From Oscillospiraceae bacterium (GTDB lineage: Bacteria; Bacillota; Clostridia; Oscillospirales; Acutalibacteraceae): DNA of 49,795 bases. The notes under the pieces were generated by a model that saw nothing but the letters and a program-made list of their open reading frames with translations, made no database searches and was not told the DNA's origin. The position numbers and the translations under genes were made by a program. Each line of letters opens with the position of its first letter. The stretch's first letter is position 1. Positions 9,101 through 16,576 of this stretch are shown here, piece by piece. The DNA lies in NCBI GenBank assembly GCA_015065425.1, contig SVQH01000021.1, forward strand, positions 1-49,795, in the 5' to 3' direction.

Positions 9101-9146
9101 AATACCTTAATAAATGTCTTATTATAAGATTATTTGAAAATAACAG

Positions 9147-9176
9147 TTGACAAAAGCATGGGTTTAGTGTGATAAT
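9147..9176 (+). promoter_or_regulatory. Promoter of the rsmD-coaD operon
   Basis: A perfect TTGACA (9147-9152) and GATAAT (9171-9176) with an 18-base spacer, 30 bases upstream of the rsmD start. Confidence 0.65.
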
Positions 9177-9205
9177 ATATTGTAAATAGATTAATGGAGC
9201 ATATT

Positions 9206-9757
9206 ATGCGAGTAATTACCGGAACTGCACGCGGAAGAAGACTTATATCCCCTGAAGGTTATGATGTCCGTCCCACAACAGATAAAGTCAAGGAGTCAAT
9301 CTTCAATATCATTCAGTTTGATGTTTCCGGCTCTGTTGTTCTTGATTTGTTTTCAGGCAGCGGACAGCTTGGAATAGAAGCTATCAGCCGTGGTGCCGAA
9401 AAAGCAGTTTTTGTTGATTCGTCAAAAAAATCACTTGCAACAGTAAAAGCAAATATAGATATCTGCAAGTTTACCTCTATGGCTAAAACGGTTTTTTCTG
9501 ATGCGTTTTCATTTCTTCAGATGACCGATGAGAAGTTTGATATAGTTTTTCTTGATCCGCCATATCACAACGGACTTTGTAATAAAGCTCTTGAAATGCT
9601 TCCTCAGGTTCTCAATGAAAATGCTGTCGTCATTTGTGAAACTCAGAATGATGAAGAATTACCTGAAAGTGTCGGCTGTCTTGTGCTTGACAGAGTGTAT
9701 GAGTATTCTGCAATAAAACTTTCGGTATACCGTTACGGCTCTCAGAACGGAGAGTGA
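9206..9757 (+). CDS. rsmD: 16S rRNA (guanine966-N2)-methyltransferase RsmD
   Basis: A 183-residue class I SAM methyltransferase acting on the small-subunit rRNA. The SAM-binding motif is LDLFSGSGQLGIEA, and the catalytic N-methyltransferase motif is LDPPYHNG. The start is placed at ATG 9206: GGAG at 9196-9199 sits 6 bases upstream of it, whereas an in-frame ATG at 9194 overlaps that same ribosome binding site, and homologues begin MRVITG. coaD follows 4 bases after the stop, the usual rsmD-coaD arrangement. Confidence 0.95.
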   Translation: MRVITGTARGRRLISPEGYDVRPTTDKVKESIFNIIQFDVSGSVVLDLFSGSGQLGIEAISRGAEKAVFVDSSKKSLATVKANIDICKFTSMAKTVFSDAFSFLQMTDEKFDIVFLDPPYHNGLCNKALEMLPQVLNENAVVICETQNDEELPESVGCLVLDRVYEYSAIKLSVYRYGSQNGE

Positions 9758-9761
9758 CAAA

Positions 9762-10250
9762 ATGAATTCAATAGCAATTTGTCCCGGCAGTTTTGACCCT
9801 ATTACTGTCGGACATATAGATATTATTTCAAGAACAGCAAAAATGTTCAGCAAGGTCATTGTCGTTGTGATGATAAACAGAAATAAGTCGGGCGGGCTTT
9901 TTACACCTGAGGAAAGAGTTGATTTTATCAAACGCTGTACCGCTGATATTCCCAATGTTGAGGTGGAATATCACGACGGACTTCTTGCTGATTATGCTCT
10001 GCAAAAAGGTGCTGTTGCAATAGTCAAGGGATTAAGAGTATTGTCTGATTATGAAGATGAATTCAAACAGGCTCTTACAAATAAAAAACTTGCAAAAAAC
10101 ATTGAAACCATTTTTATGGTCACCGATACCGAGTATATGTTCTTAAGTTCCAGTGTTGTAAAAGAAATATGCAGTTTCGGCGGCGATATAAGTGATTTTG
10201 TTCCCAAGGAAATAAAACAAGATATTATAGACAGAATAAGAGAAAGGTGA
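9762..10250 (+). CDS. coaD: Phosphopantetheine adenylyltransferase
   Basis: A 162-residue nucleotidyltransferase that converts 4'-phosphopantetheine and ATP to dephospho-CoA, the penultimate step of coenzyme A synthesis. It has the N-terminal CPGSFDPITVGHIDII segment with the T/HxGH-type motif, a KGLR loop, and the C-terminal SSSVVKEI motif. Length and motifs are canonical. It is co-transcribed with rsmD and followed 7 bases later by a coiled-coil gene. Confidence 0.97.
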   Translation: MNSIAICPGSFDPITVGHIDIISRTAKMFSKVIVVVMINRNKSGGLFTPEERVDFIKRCTADIPNVEVEYHDGLLADYALQKGAVAIVKGLRVLSDYEDEFKQALTNKKLAKNIETIFMVTDTEYMFLSSSVVKEICSFGGDISDFVPKEIKQDIIDRIRER

Positions 10251-10257
10251 GAAATTT

Positions 10258-10809
10258 ATGAACATTGACGATTTAATCAATCAGATTGAGGACATTATCG
10301 AAGAAGGTAAGCACCCCTTCGGCGGCAGTAAGGTAAAGGTCGACGGAGACGCTATCCGTTCCATCCTCAGCGATCTTCGTGTGGGGCTTCCTGATGAAGT
10401 TATCAAGGCAAGACAGATTGCTTCTGAAAGAAAGGCTATTCTTTCTCAGGCAAATGATACTGCTGAAGTTAAAATCAGACAGGCAGAAGCTCAGGCACGC
10501 AAGCTTGTTGAAGAGCATGAAATTACCAAGCAGGCTGAACTCAATGCTGCTGAAATAATTGCAGAAGCAAAAAATCAGGCTGCAGATATCATTGAAAAAG
10601 CTAAAGCAAATTCCAATGAGATTGTTGACAATGCTCAGAAATGGGCAAGTGATCTCAGAAGCAGTGCAAGCAGCTTCGTTGAAACTATCATGAGTGAAAG
10701 TGACGATATTCTTGCTCAGAGTATTGAAGATTTCACAAAGAGTCTCAATAAAGTAAGAATTGCAAATCAGCAGCTTAAAAGTGTTACCGTAAAAAAATCG
10801 GTTCAGTAA
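10258..10809 (+). CDS. Coiled-coil protein with ATP synthase b-like/DivIVA-like helix
   Basis: A 183-residue protein that is mostly one long Ala/Glu/Gln-rich helix (about residues 75-140, heptad-like repeats such as IRQAEAQARK and IIAEAKNQAADIIEKA). It has a short acidic N-terminal segment (MNIDDLINQIEDIIEE). It has no transmembrane segment or catalytic motif. Proteins like this sit directly after coaD in many Clostridia and are labelled ATPase or V-type ATP synthase subunit by similarity of the coiled coil alone. A structural, DivIVA-like or cell-division role is possible but unproven. AAGGTGAG precedes the start. Confidence 0.7.
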   Translation: MNIDDLINQIEDIIEEGKHPFGGSKVKVDGDAIRSILSDLRVGLPDEVIKARQIASERKAILSQANDTAEVKIRQAEAQARKLVEEHEITKQAELNAAEIIAEAKNQAADIIEKAKANSNEIVDNAQKWASDLRSSASSFVETIMSESDDILAQSIEDFTKSLNKVRIANQQLKSVTVKKSVQ

Positions 10810-10830
10810 AATATGAATTAAAAAACGATG

Positions 10831-10852
10831 CCTCGCATATTTATGTGCGAGG
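10831..10852 (+). promoter_or_regulatory. Hairpin covering the ribosome binding site of the DUF4830-like gene
   Basis: CCTCGCA (10831-10837) pairs with TGCGAGG (10846-10852) across an 8-base loop. The 3' arm contains GAGG of the GAGGTG ribosome binding site for the GTG start at 10862. A poor T-tract (TGTTTGTTTG) follows, so it may act as a weak terminator, a translational brake, or both. Confidence 0.5.
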
Positions 10853-10861
10853 TGTTTGTTT

Positions 10862-11323
10862 GTGCGTGTAGTAAGTTTCAGATATCCGAGAAATGCCGTT
10901 ACCGATATTTTGCTGTGTATCATTTTTTCTTTTCTGATAATCCTTCTTGTTACGAGCGGAGAAAGAGTGGGGAAGGTCGAATGTAACAGCCCATCACTTG
11001 ATGTTGCCTCAGAGTTCCTTTCTTCCTTCGGCTGGAGTGTTAATGATTCTTCTGTTATCTGTGAAACAGTTATGATTTCAAAGGATTCAGGAGAAGTGTT
11101 TTCAGATTATAATGAACTGCAGAAAGAACAGGGGTTTGATCTTTTACCTTATTGCGGTAAAGAGGTTATTAAATGCACATACGAGGTGTTGAATTTTCCC
11201 GGATATGAAAACAAAGACGGAATATATTCCACCGTGTATATGTATGACGGGCTAATAATCGCGGCAGATATTTATTCCGCCGCCATAGACGGATTTATTC
11301 AGGGAGTTAAAAATAATGGGTGA
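10862..11323 (+). CDS. DUF4830-like single-pass membrane protein
   Basis: About 153 residues with one N-terminal membrane segment (ILLCIIFSFLIILLVTS, near residues 15-35). An outside domain of about 115 residues follows, containing ASEFLSSFGW and ending in IQGVKNNG, a pattern I associate with the DUF4830 family of Clostridia. Function is unknown. The start is uncertain: GTG 10862 has GAGGTG 8 bases upstream, while a TTG at 10856 would leave too short a gap. It overlaps the pseudouridine synthase start by 8 bases, so the two are probably coupled. Confidence 0.65.
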   Translation: MRVVSFRYPRNAVTDILLCIIFSFLIILLVTSGERVGKVECNSPSLDVASEFLSSFGWSVNDSSVICETVMISKDSGEVFSDYNELQKEQGFDLLPYCGKEVIKCTYEVLNFPGYENKDGIYSTVYMYDGLIIAADIYSAAIDGFIQGVKNNG

Positions 11324-12044
11324 CAATGTCAGACTTGATAAATATTTGTCTTCACAACTTAATGTTTCAAGAAACGATGCCAAAAAGCTTCTGCGGGGCG
11401 GGAGTGTTACCGTTAACGGAACCGTAACAAAAAAAGGTGATGTCAGTGTTAAACCTTATGAGGATACTGTTGCCGTTTCAGGGCATACTCTTGAATATAA
11501 AAAATATATTTATATTATGCAGCACAAGCCAAAAGGAGTTGTGTCTGCTTCTGTTTCTCCCTCAGACGTGACAGTTATCGATATTCTTCCTGAAGAGCTC
11601 AGAAGAAGCGGTCTTTTTCCCGCAGGAAGACTTGATAAGGATACGACAGGTTTTGTTCTGATAACCGATGACGGTGAGTTTGCACATAACATATTGTCCC
11701 CGTCACATCATGTGGAGAAGACTTATCTTGCCGAGACAGGCGAAATTCTTACCGATGACGATATTAAGCGGTTCCTTGACGGTATGAAAGTGGGAGAGGA
11801 TGTTTTCAGACCTGCAGGTATAAAATTTATGGAAAAACATGGTGATAATTATGTTTATGAGGTAAAAATATGCGAGGGCAGATACCATCAGATAAGAAGA
11901 ATGTTTGCTTCTTGCGGAAAACCTCTGTTGGAACTCAGCCGCATAAAAATCGGAGAGCTGAGTCTTTCTGAAGACTTATTGCCCGGTCAAAGCAGAGAAA
12001 TCAGTCCGGATGAACTGAAAAAAATCAGAGAAAAATCGCTTTAA
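11316..12044 (+). CDS. RsuA/RluB-family pseudouridine synthase
   Basis: A 242-residue rRNA pseudouridine synthase. It has an N-terminal S4 RNA-binding domain (VRLDKYLSSQLNVSRNDAKKL, split here as two overlapping parts of residues 5-25). The catalytic motif GRLDKDTTGF near residue 103 carries the essential Asp. The C-terminal motif is RYHQIRRMFA. The length and the single S4 domain fit RsuA (16S U516) best, but members acting on 23S rRNA are similar. It starts inside the previous gene. A strong terminator follows. Confidence 0.9.
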   Translation: MGDNVRLDKYLSSQLNVSRNDAKKLLRGGSVTVNGTVTKKGDVSVKPYEDTVAVSGHTLEYKKYIYIMQHKPKGVVSASVSPSDVTVIDILPEELRRSGLFPAGRLDKDTTGFVLITDDGEFAHNILSPSHHVEKTYLAETGEILTDDDIKRFLDGMKVGEDVFRPAGIKFMEKHGDNYVYEVKICEGRYHQIRRMFASCGKPLLELSRIKIGELSLSEDLLPGQSREISPDELKKIREKSL

Positions 12045-12059
12045 TGCATTAAATTGGTG

Positions 12060-12118
12060 GAAATACACAACAGCCGTTTTTTACAAAAAAACAGACGGCA
12101 TGTTGTGTATTTTTTTGT
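12060..12118 (+). terminator. Rho-independent terminator after the pseudouridine synthase
   Basis: Long inverted repeat: AAATACACAACA plus GCCGT pair with ACGGC plus TGTTGTGTATTT, followed by a T-run. The only flaw is one unpaired A in the stem. Confidence 0.85.
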
Positions 12119-12188
12119 GTTTTGGCAGCAAAACTTACTGAAATGAATAAAAAATATAAAATAAATTTGTAATATTTTCTGAAATCTC

Positions 12189-12217
12189 TTGCAATATTCG
12201 AGCTGAATGTGTATAAT
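12189..12217 (+). promoter_or_regulatory. Promoter of the CdaR-type regulator
   Basis: TTGCAA (12189-12194), a 17-base spacer and TATAAT (12212-12217), about 80 bases before the gene. Confidence 0.6.
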
Positions 12218-12295
12218 ACTTTTGATAAATGTTGTCATTTTGTATAAATGGTATTTTATGTATATTATATTCAATGATTTGAAAGGATGAAAAAT

Positions 12296-13381
12296 ATGTC
12301 AAACCGTCTTTTTCAGAGCGTAATTCACCAGATGAAGGATGCAGTAGGAAGGGTCATAGGTGTCATTGATGAAAGCGGAACCGTAGTTGCATGTACTGAA
12401 CTTACAAAAATCGGCGATGTTGTTAACATCGGTATTGCTGAGGTGTTTTCTTCCAACACAACCGTAAGTATCAGCGGTAATACTTATAAGGCTTTCGGTT
12501 CACCCATGCAGCCTGAGTATACTGTTTTTGTGGAAGGAAACGATGCTCTTGCAGAAAAGTATGTTTCCATTCTTGCAGTTTCTCTTTCAAGCATAAAGCA
12601 GTATTATGATGAAAAATATGACAGGGGTAATTTTATTAAAAATGTAATGCTGGATAATATTCTCCCCGGTGATATTTATCTTAAGGCACGTGAGCTTCAT
12701 TTCAATAATGATTCTGTCCGTGTTGTATTTCTTGTCCGTTTTGCAGAAATTTGCGAGTCTTCAATGTTTGATACCATTCAGTCTCTTTTCCCCGACAAAA
12801 ACAAGGATTTTGTTATAAGTGTAAATGAAACTGATGTTGCGATTATCAAGGATATTGCTGCTGCTACCGACTCTAAGGACCTTGAAAAACTTGCCCGTTC
12901 CGTTATTGATGCTCTCGGCTCGGATGCAGCTTCTCAGGCTGTTGTCGGCATAGGCACGGCGGTTAAGAGTATCAAAGATCTTGCAAAGTCATTCAAGGAA
13001 GCTCAGGTAGCACTTGAAGTGGGTAAAGTATTCGATACGGAAAAGGTTATCATAAGCTGTGAAAATCTCGGTATCGCAAGACTTATTTATCAGCTTCCCA
13101 CAACTCTTTGTGATATGTTCCTTAAGGAAGTTTTCAAGGTAGGCTCCATTGATAACCTTGATCATGAAACTCTTTTTACCATTCAGAAATTCTTTGAAAA
13201 TAATCTGAATGTTTCTGAAACATCAAGAAAGCTTTTTGTACATAGAAATACTCTTGTTTACAGACTTGAAAAAATCAGAAAGCTTACAGGTCTTGACCTC
13301 AGAGAATTTGATGATGCCATTGTGTTTAAGGTTGCACTTATGGTCAAGAAATATCTTGATTCATCACCTATCAAGTTCTGA
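12296..13381 (+). CDS. CdaR/PucR-type helix-turn-helix regulator
   Basis: A 361-residue protein whose last 60 residues are a PucR-type HTH (LNVSETSRKLFVHRNTLVYR), as in the sugar-diacid regulator CdaR and PucR. The middle resembles the GGDEF-like CdaR/PucR regulatory domain. The N-terminal part (RVIGVIDESGTVVACTEL) may be a sensory domain; its ligand is unknown. GAAAGGA lies 8 bases before ATG 12296. The alternative ATG at 12287 overlaps that site. It has its own promoter. ftsE lies 53 bases downstream with no terminator between, so read-through into the ftsEX operon is possible. Confidence 0.8.
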   Translation: MSNRLFQSVIHQMKDAVGRVIGVIDESGTVVACTELTKIGDVVNIGIAEVFSSNTTVSISGNTYKAFGSPMQPEYTVFVEGNDALAEKYVSILAVSLSSIKQYYDEKYDRGNFIKNVMLDNILPGDIYLKARELHFNNDSVRVVFLVRFAEICESSMFDTIQSLFPDKNKDFVISVNETDVAIIKDIAAATDSKDLEKLARSVIDALGSDAASQAVVGIGTAVKSIKDLAKSFKEAQVALEVGKVFDTEKVIISCENLGIARLIYQLPTTLCDMFLKEVFKVGSIDNLDHETLFTIQKFFENNLNVSETSRKLFVHRNTLVYRLEKIRKLTGLDLREFDDAIVFKVALMVKKYLDSSPIKF

Positions 13382-13434
13382 TTATAGACTTTTTTAAGTT
13401 TTGATTGATAAATTATATAAAAAAGGATTTCAAT

Positions 13435-14286
13435 ATGATAGATTTTTCAAATGTGTCAAAGACATATCCTAACGGCACAAAAGCACTCAATAATTGCAAT
13501 ATTCATATAGACCGCGGAGAATTTGTTTTTATTGTAGGTTCCTCCGGTGCAGGTAAGAGCACGTTTCTTAAAATGATAATGAGAGAAGAAGTGCCTTCTG
13601 AAGGAAAGATTGTTGTTGACGGTGTTGAACTCAATAAACTCAAAGCAAGTAAAATTCCTTACTACCGCAGAAAACTGGGAATTGTTTTTCAGGACTTCCG
13701 TCTTATCCCGAACAGAACGGTTTATGATAATGTTGCTTTTGCCATGCATGTTATAGGTGCAAAAAACAAGGATATTTCCCGCCGTGTTGCTTATGCCCTC
13801 AGCCTTGTAGGTCTCAGTGTAAAAGCAAAGTGTTATCCCCATGAGCTTTCAGGCGGAGAACAGCAGCGTGTTGCTCTTGCAAGAGCTCTTGTAAATCATG
13901 CTGATATTATTGTTGCCGATGAGCCCACCGGAAATATCGACCCCGAAATGTCCCGTGATATTGTCAATCTTCTCAATCACATCAATGCAAATAATAATAC
14001 GACAGTTATTATGGTTACTCATGAAGTCGATTTGGTAAAGCAGTACAATAAGCGTATAATTACAATTAAAAACGGTACTGTGATAAGTGATACTGCTCAT
14101 CCCGAAATTGTTGTTGAGGATATACCCGAGAGAGTGGAAACAGCTCCGACTGCATATTATGAAGCACCTCTCGAGGATGATGATATTGAAAGATTTATTC
14201 AGAATTACGGTAAGAACACCGAGGAAAGTGTAAACACCGAGGAAAGTGCTGCATCCGAAAAGTCTGAATCATCTGACAGTATCTAA
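13435..14286 (+). CDS. ftsE: Cell-division ATP-binding protein FtsE
   Basis: A 283-residue ABC ATPase that with FtsX controls peptidoglycan hydrolases at the septum or sidewall. Motifs are Walker A GSSGAGKSTF, signature LSGGEQQRVA, and Walker B IIVADEPTGNID with the D-loop following. Typical FtsE is about 228 residues. This one carries an extra acidic tail of about 50 residues containing the repeat NTEESVNTEESAASEKSES. AAAGGA is 7 bases before ATG 13435. An upstream in-frame start at 13405 lacks such a site and would precede the conserved MIDFSNVSKTYPNG beginning. It is followed by ftsX. Confidence 0.95.
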   Translation: MIDFSNVSKTYPNGTKALNNCNIHIDRGEFVFIVGSSGAGKSTFLKMIMREEVPSEGKIVVDGVELNKLKASKIPYYRRKLGIVFQDFRLIPNRTVYDNVAFAMHVIGAKNKDISRRVAYALSLVGLSVKAKCYPHELSGGEQQRVALARALVNHADIIVADEPTGNIDPEMSRDIVNLLNHINANNNTTVIMVTHEVDLVKQYNKRIITIKNGTVISDTAHPEIVVEDIPERVETAPTAYYEAPLEDDDIERFIQNYGKNTEESVNTEESAASEKSESSDSI

Positions 14287-14309
14287 GCAAAATAACGAAA
14301 GGTTAATTT

Positions 14310-15230
14310 ATGAAAAACAGGAATATCAGATACCTTACCCGTGAAGGTATAAAAAATATCGGAATCAACCGACTTATGTCGGTCGCTTCCATTGCAGTTC
14401 TGATGTCTTGCCTTGTTATTATAGGCTTCGCATTATTGCTGTTTTTTAACGTAGACTCTTTATTAAGACATATAGAAGATCAGAATGTTGTTATGGCATT
14501 TTGTGAAGTAGGTGCAGATGACGGAGTTGTTGAGCTTACCGAATCTCTTATAGGTGAACTCGATAATATTGAGTCATGTGAATACATTTCAAAGCAGGAG
14601 GCTTATGATGCAGTAGTTTCCTCTCTCGGGGATGATGCCGATCTTCTTAAAAATGCATCTTCTGATTTTCTGCCTGACGGTTTTCGTATCATTATTGATG
14701 ATATGTCACGTTTCTCGGAAACTGTTGCGGCGATTAATGCCATTCAGTCTATAGACAGTGTTCAACAGAATTCAGATCTTGCTGAAAAATTTCAGGAGAT
14801 GAGAACTGCTGTCACATATATAAGCATCGGAATTATCATAGTGCTCTTTATCGTTTCGATGTTTATTATTGCAAATACTATAAGAATTACCATGTTCTCA
14901 AGAAAGCTTGAGATAAGTATTATGAAGGCTGTTGGTGCAACAAACTGGTTTATCCGTTGGCCTTTCCTGATTGAAGGTGTCTTCCTCGGGCTTATATCGG
15001 CAGTGTTGTCTTTCTTTGTACTTGCTCTGCTTTATAATCTTTCAGGTGGGGCATTCGCGTCTATTTTTGAAATTCTCGGTAATACTATAGTTAACTTCTG
15101 GGAATATGCTCTTCCCATATTCGGCGGATTTGTTCTTATAAGCGTATTCACAGGCAGTGTCGGAAGTCTTATTTCCATGCGTAAATATCTTAAGGAACAG
15201 GGGAGTGTAGAACTTGATGACCATCACTAA
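14310..15230 (+). CDS. ftsX: Cell-division protein FtsX
   Basis: A 306-residue membrane partner of FtsE. One membrane helix near residues 23-48 precedes an outside domain (about 50-165). That is followed by three more helices (about 175-197, 225-250 and 268-290), the standard four-helix permease topology. The cytoplasmic coupling segment FSRKLEISIMKAVGATNWFI is conserved. The stop lies 14 bases inside the M23 hydrolase gene, so the transmembrane signalling protein and its presumed effector are translationally coupled. Confidence 0.95.
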   Translation: MKNRNIRYLTREGIKNIGINRLMSVASIAVLMSCLVIIGFALLLFFNVDSLLRHIEDQNVVMAFCEVGADDGVVELTESLIGELDNIESCEYISKQEAYDAVVSSLGDDADLLKNASSDFLPDGFRIIIDDMSRFSETVAAINAIQSIDSVQQNSDLAEKFQEMRTAVTYISIGIIIVLFIVSMFIIANTIRITMFSRKLEISIMKAVGATNWFIRWPFLIEGVFLGLISAVLSFFVLALLYNLSGGAFASIFEILGNTIVNFWEYALPIFGGFVLISVFTGSVGSLISMRKYLKEQGSVELDDHH

Positions 15231-16557
15231 TATCGTTGAACGCTCAAAAAAGCTTCTTTCTCTTTGCCTGTGCCTTCTGCTTGTATATGTCGGTACGGTT
15301 GAGATATATGCAGTAACGGAAAGTGAGCAGCAGAAGATTGATGAATATAAAAAACAGCAGGCTGAGCTTCAGGAGAAAATTGATGCAGCTCAGGTTGAAA
15401 TTGATAAATTAAAAGAAAATATTGCCGATAAAGAAGAATATGCAGGAACTCTTGCCGTTCAGATTGAAAATTATCAGGCACAGATAGATGTTCTCAATGT
15501 CAGCATTGATGAACTTGAATCCCAAAAGGCGGTAATTCAGGAAAAAATCGATACTCTCAATGATGAAATATCAGCTATTGAAGCAGATATAGAAGAAAAT
15601 GCCGCAGAAATCAAACGAACAGAAGAAGAGATTGCTCATATTTATGAAGAATTTCAGGACAGGCTTCGTGAAGTTTATGTAAACGGAAAAACCTCCGATC
15701 TTGAACTTTTGCTTGACCTTGATAAGAGTGAAGATTTTTCTACATATCTCATCATAATGGAACTGTCACAGCGTCTTGCAAAGCGTGATGAGGATATTGT
15801 CAATACACTTAATAATGATATTACAAAGCTTGATATGCTCAATGCTCAGTATGAAACAATGATTGCCGAAATTGAAGTAAAAAAAGCTGAACATCAGAGT
15901 AAGGTTGATGAACTTGATGAAAAAGAACAAGAAATAGTTGATGCAAGAAGTAAGCTTGAATCTTCTCAGCAGGAACTTGTAACATTGCAGGAAGAAGCAT
16001 ATCTGTATATCAAACAGCTTAATGCTGAAAGTGCAACTTATCAGAAGCTTGTAGAGAGCTATGAAGCTGATATCAAGGCATTTGAGGATAAGATAGATAC
16101 AATCATAAACGGTGCTTCAAAGGGAGACGGAAATGTAAATTCTGTTCCCGGCGGATTTATCTGGCCCTTGCAGTACAGTGATGTTTATGTTTCATCCTCA
16201 TACGGATACAGATATGACCCGATTTCCGGTGTGTATAAGCTTCACGGCGGAACTGACACCTGTTGCTGGAGTGGCACTTACGGTAAAGCTGTCCGTGCAT
16301 CAGCCCCGGGTACGGTTATTATTTCTACATATCATTCATCCTACGGTTATTACGTAGGTATTGATCACGGCAACGGTATTGTAACTATCTATGCACACAA
16401 CAGTGTTCTTAATGTATCTGTCGGTCAGTCTGTTAAGCAGGGTGATATTGTTGCTTATGCAGGCTCAACGGGATATTCCACAGGTGCCCACTGTCATTTT
16501 GAAGTTCGCGTTAACGGAACCCGTGTAAATCCGCAGGGATATGCTTCATTGCCCTAA
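15217..16557 (+). CDS. Coiled-coil M23 murein hydrolase (FtsEX effector)
   Basis: A 446-residue secreted peptidoglycan hydrolase. It has an N-terminal signal or membrane segment (about 12-30) and a long coiled coil (about 36-295). The C-terminal LytM/M23 domain (about 320-440) has the zinc ligands HGGTD, YAH and HCH all present, so it should be an active endopeptidase, unlike E. coli EnvC. Architecture and position match EnvC/PcsB-type proteins driven by FtsEX. ATG 15217 is used. A TTG one codon upstream has better spacing from GGGGAG (8 versus 11 bases) and cannot be excluded. Confidence 0.92.
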   Translation: MTITNIVERSKKLLSLCLCLLLVYVGTVEIYAVTESEQQKIDEYKKQQAELQEKIDAAQVEIDKLKENIADKEEYAGTLAVQIENYQAQIDVLNVSIDELESQKAVIQEKIDTLNDEISAIEADIEENAAEIKRTEEEIAHIYEEFQDRLREVYVNGKTSDLELLLDLDKSEDFSTYLIIMELSQRLAKRDEDIVNTLNNDITKLDMLNAQYETMIAEIEVKKAEHQSKVDELDEKEQEIVDARSKLESSQQELVTLQEEAYLYIKQLNAESATYQKLVESYEADIKAFEDKIDTIINGASKGDGNVNSVPGGFIWPLQYSDVYVSSSYGYRYDPISGVYKLHGGTDTCCWSGTYGKAVRASAPGTVIISTYHSSYGYYVGIDHGNGIVTIYAHNSVLNVSVGQSVKQGDIVAYAGSTGYSTGAHCHFEVRVNGTRVNPQGYASLP

Positions 16558-16576
16558 TTCGGAGAGTTGAACAGAC

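Noticed and set aside
9194-9205. ATG 9194 as the rsmD start.
   Set aside because: It overlaps its own would-be ribosome binding site; GGAG at 9196-9199 serves ATG 9206.
10273-10923. 216-codon minus-strand open frame opposite the coiled-coil gene.
   Set aside because: Shadow of a low-complexity helical gene. It has no ribosome binding site and crosses a plus-strand hairpin.
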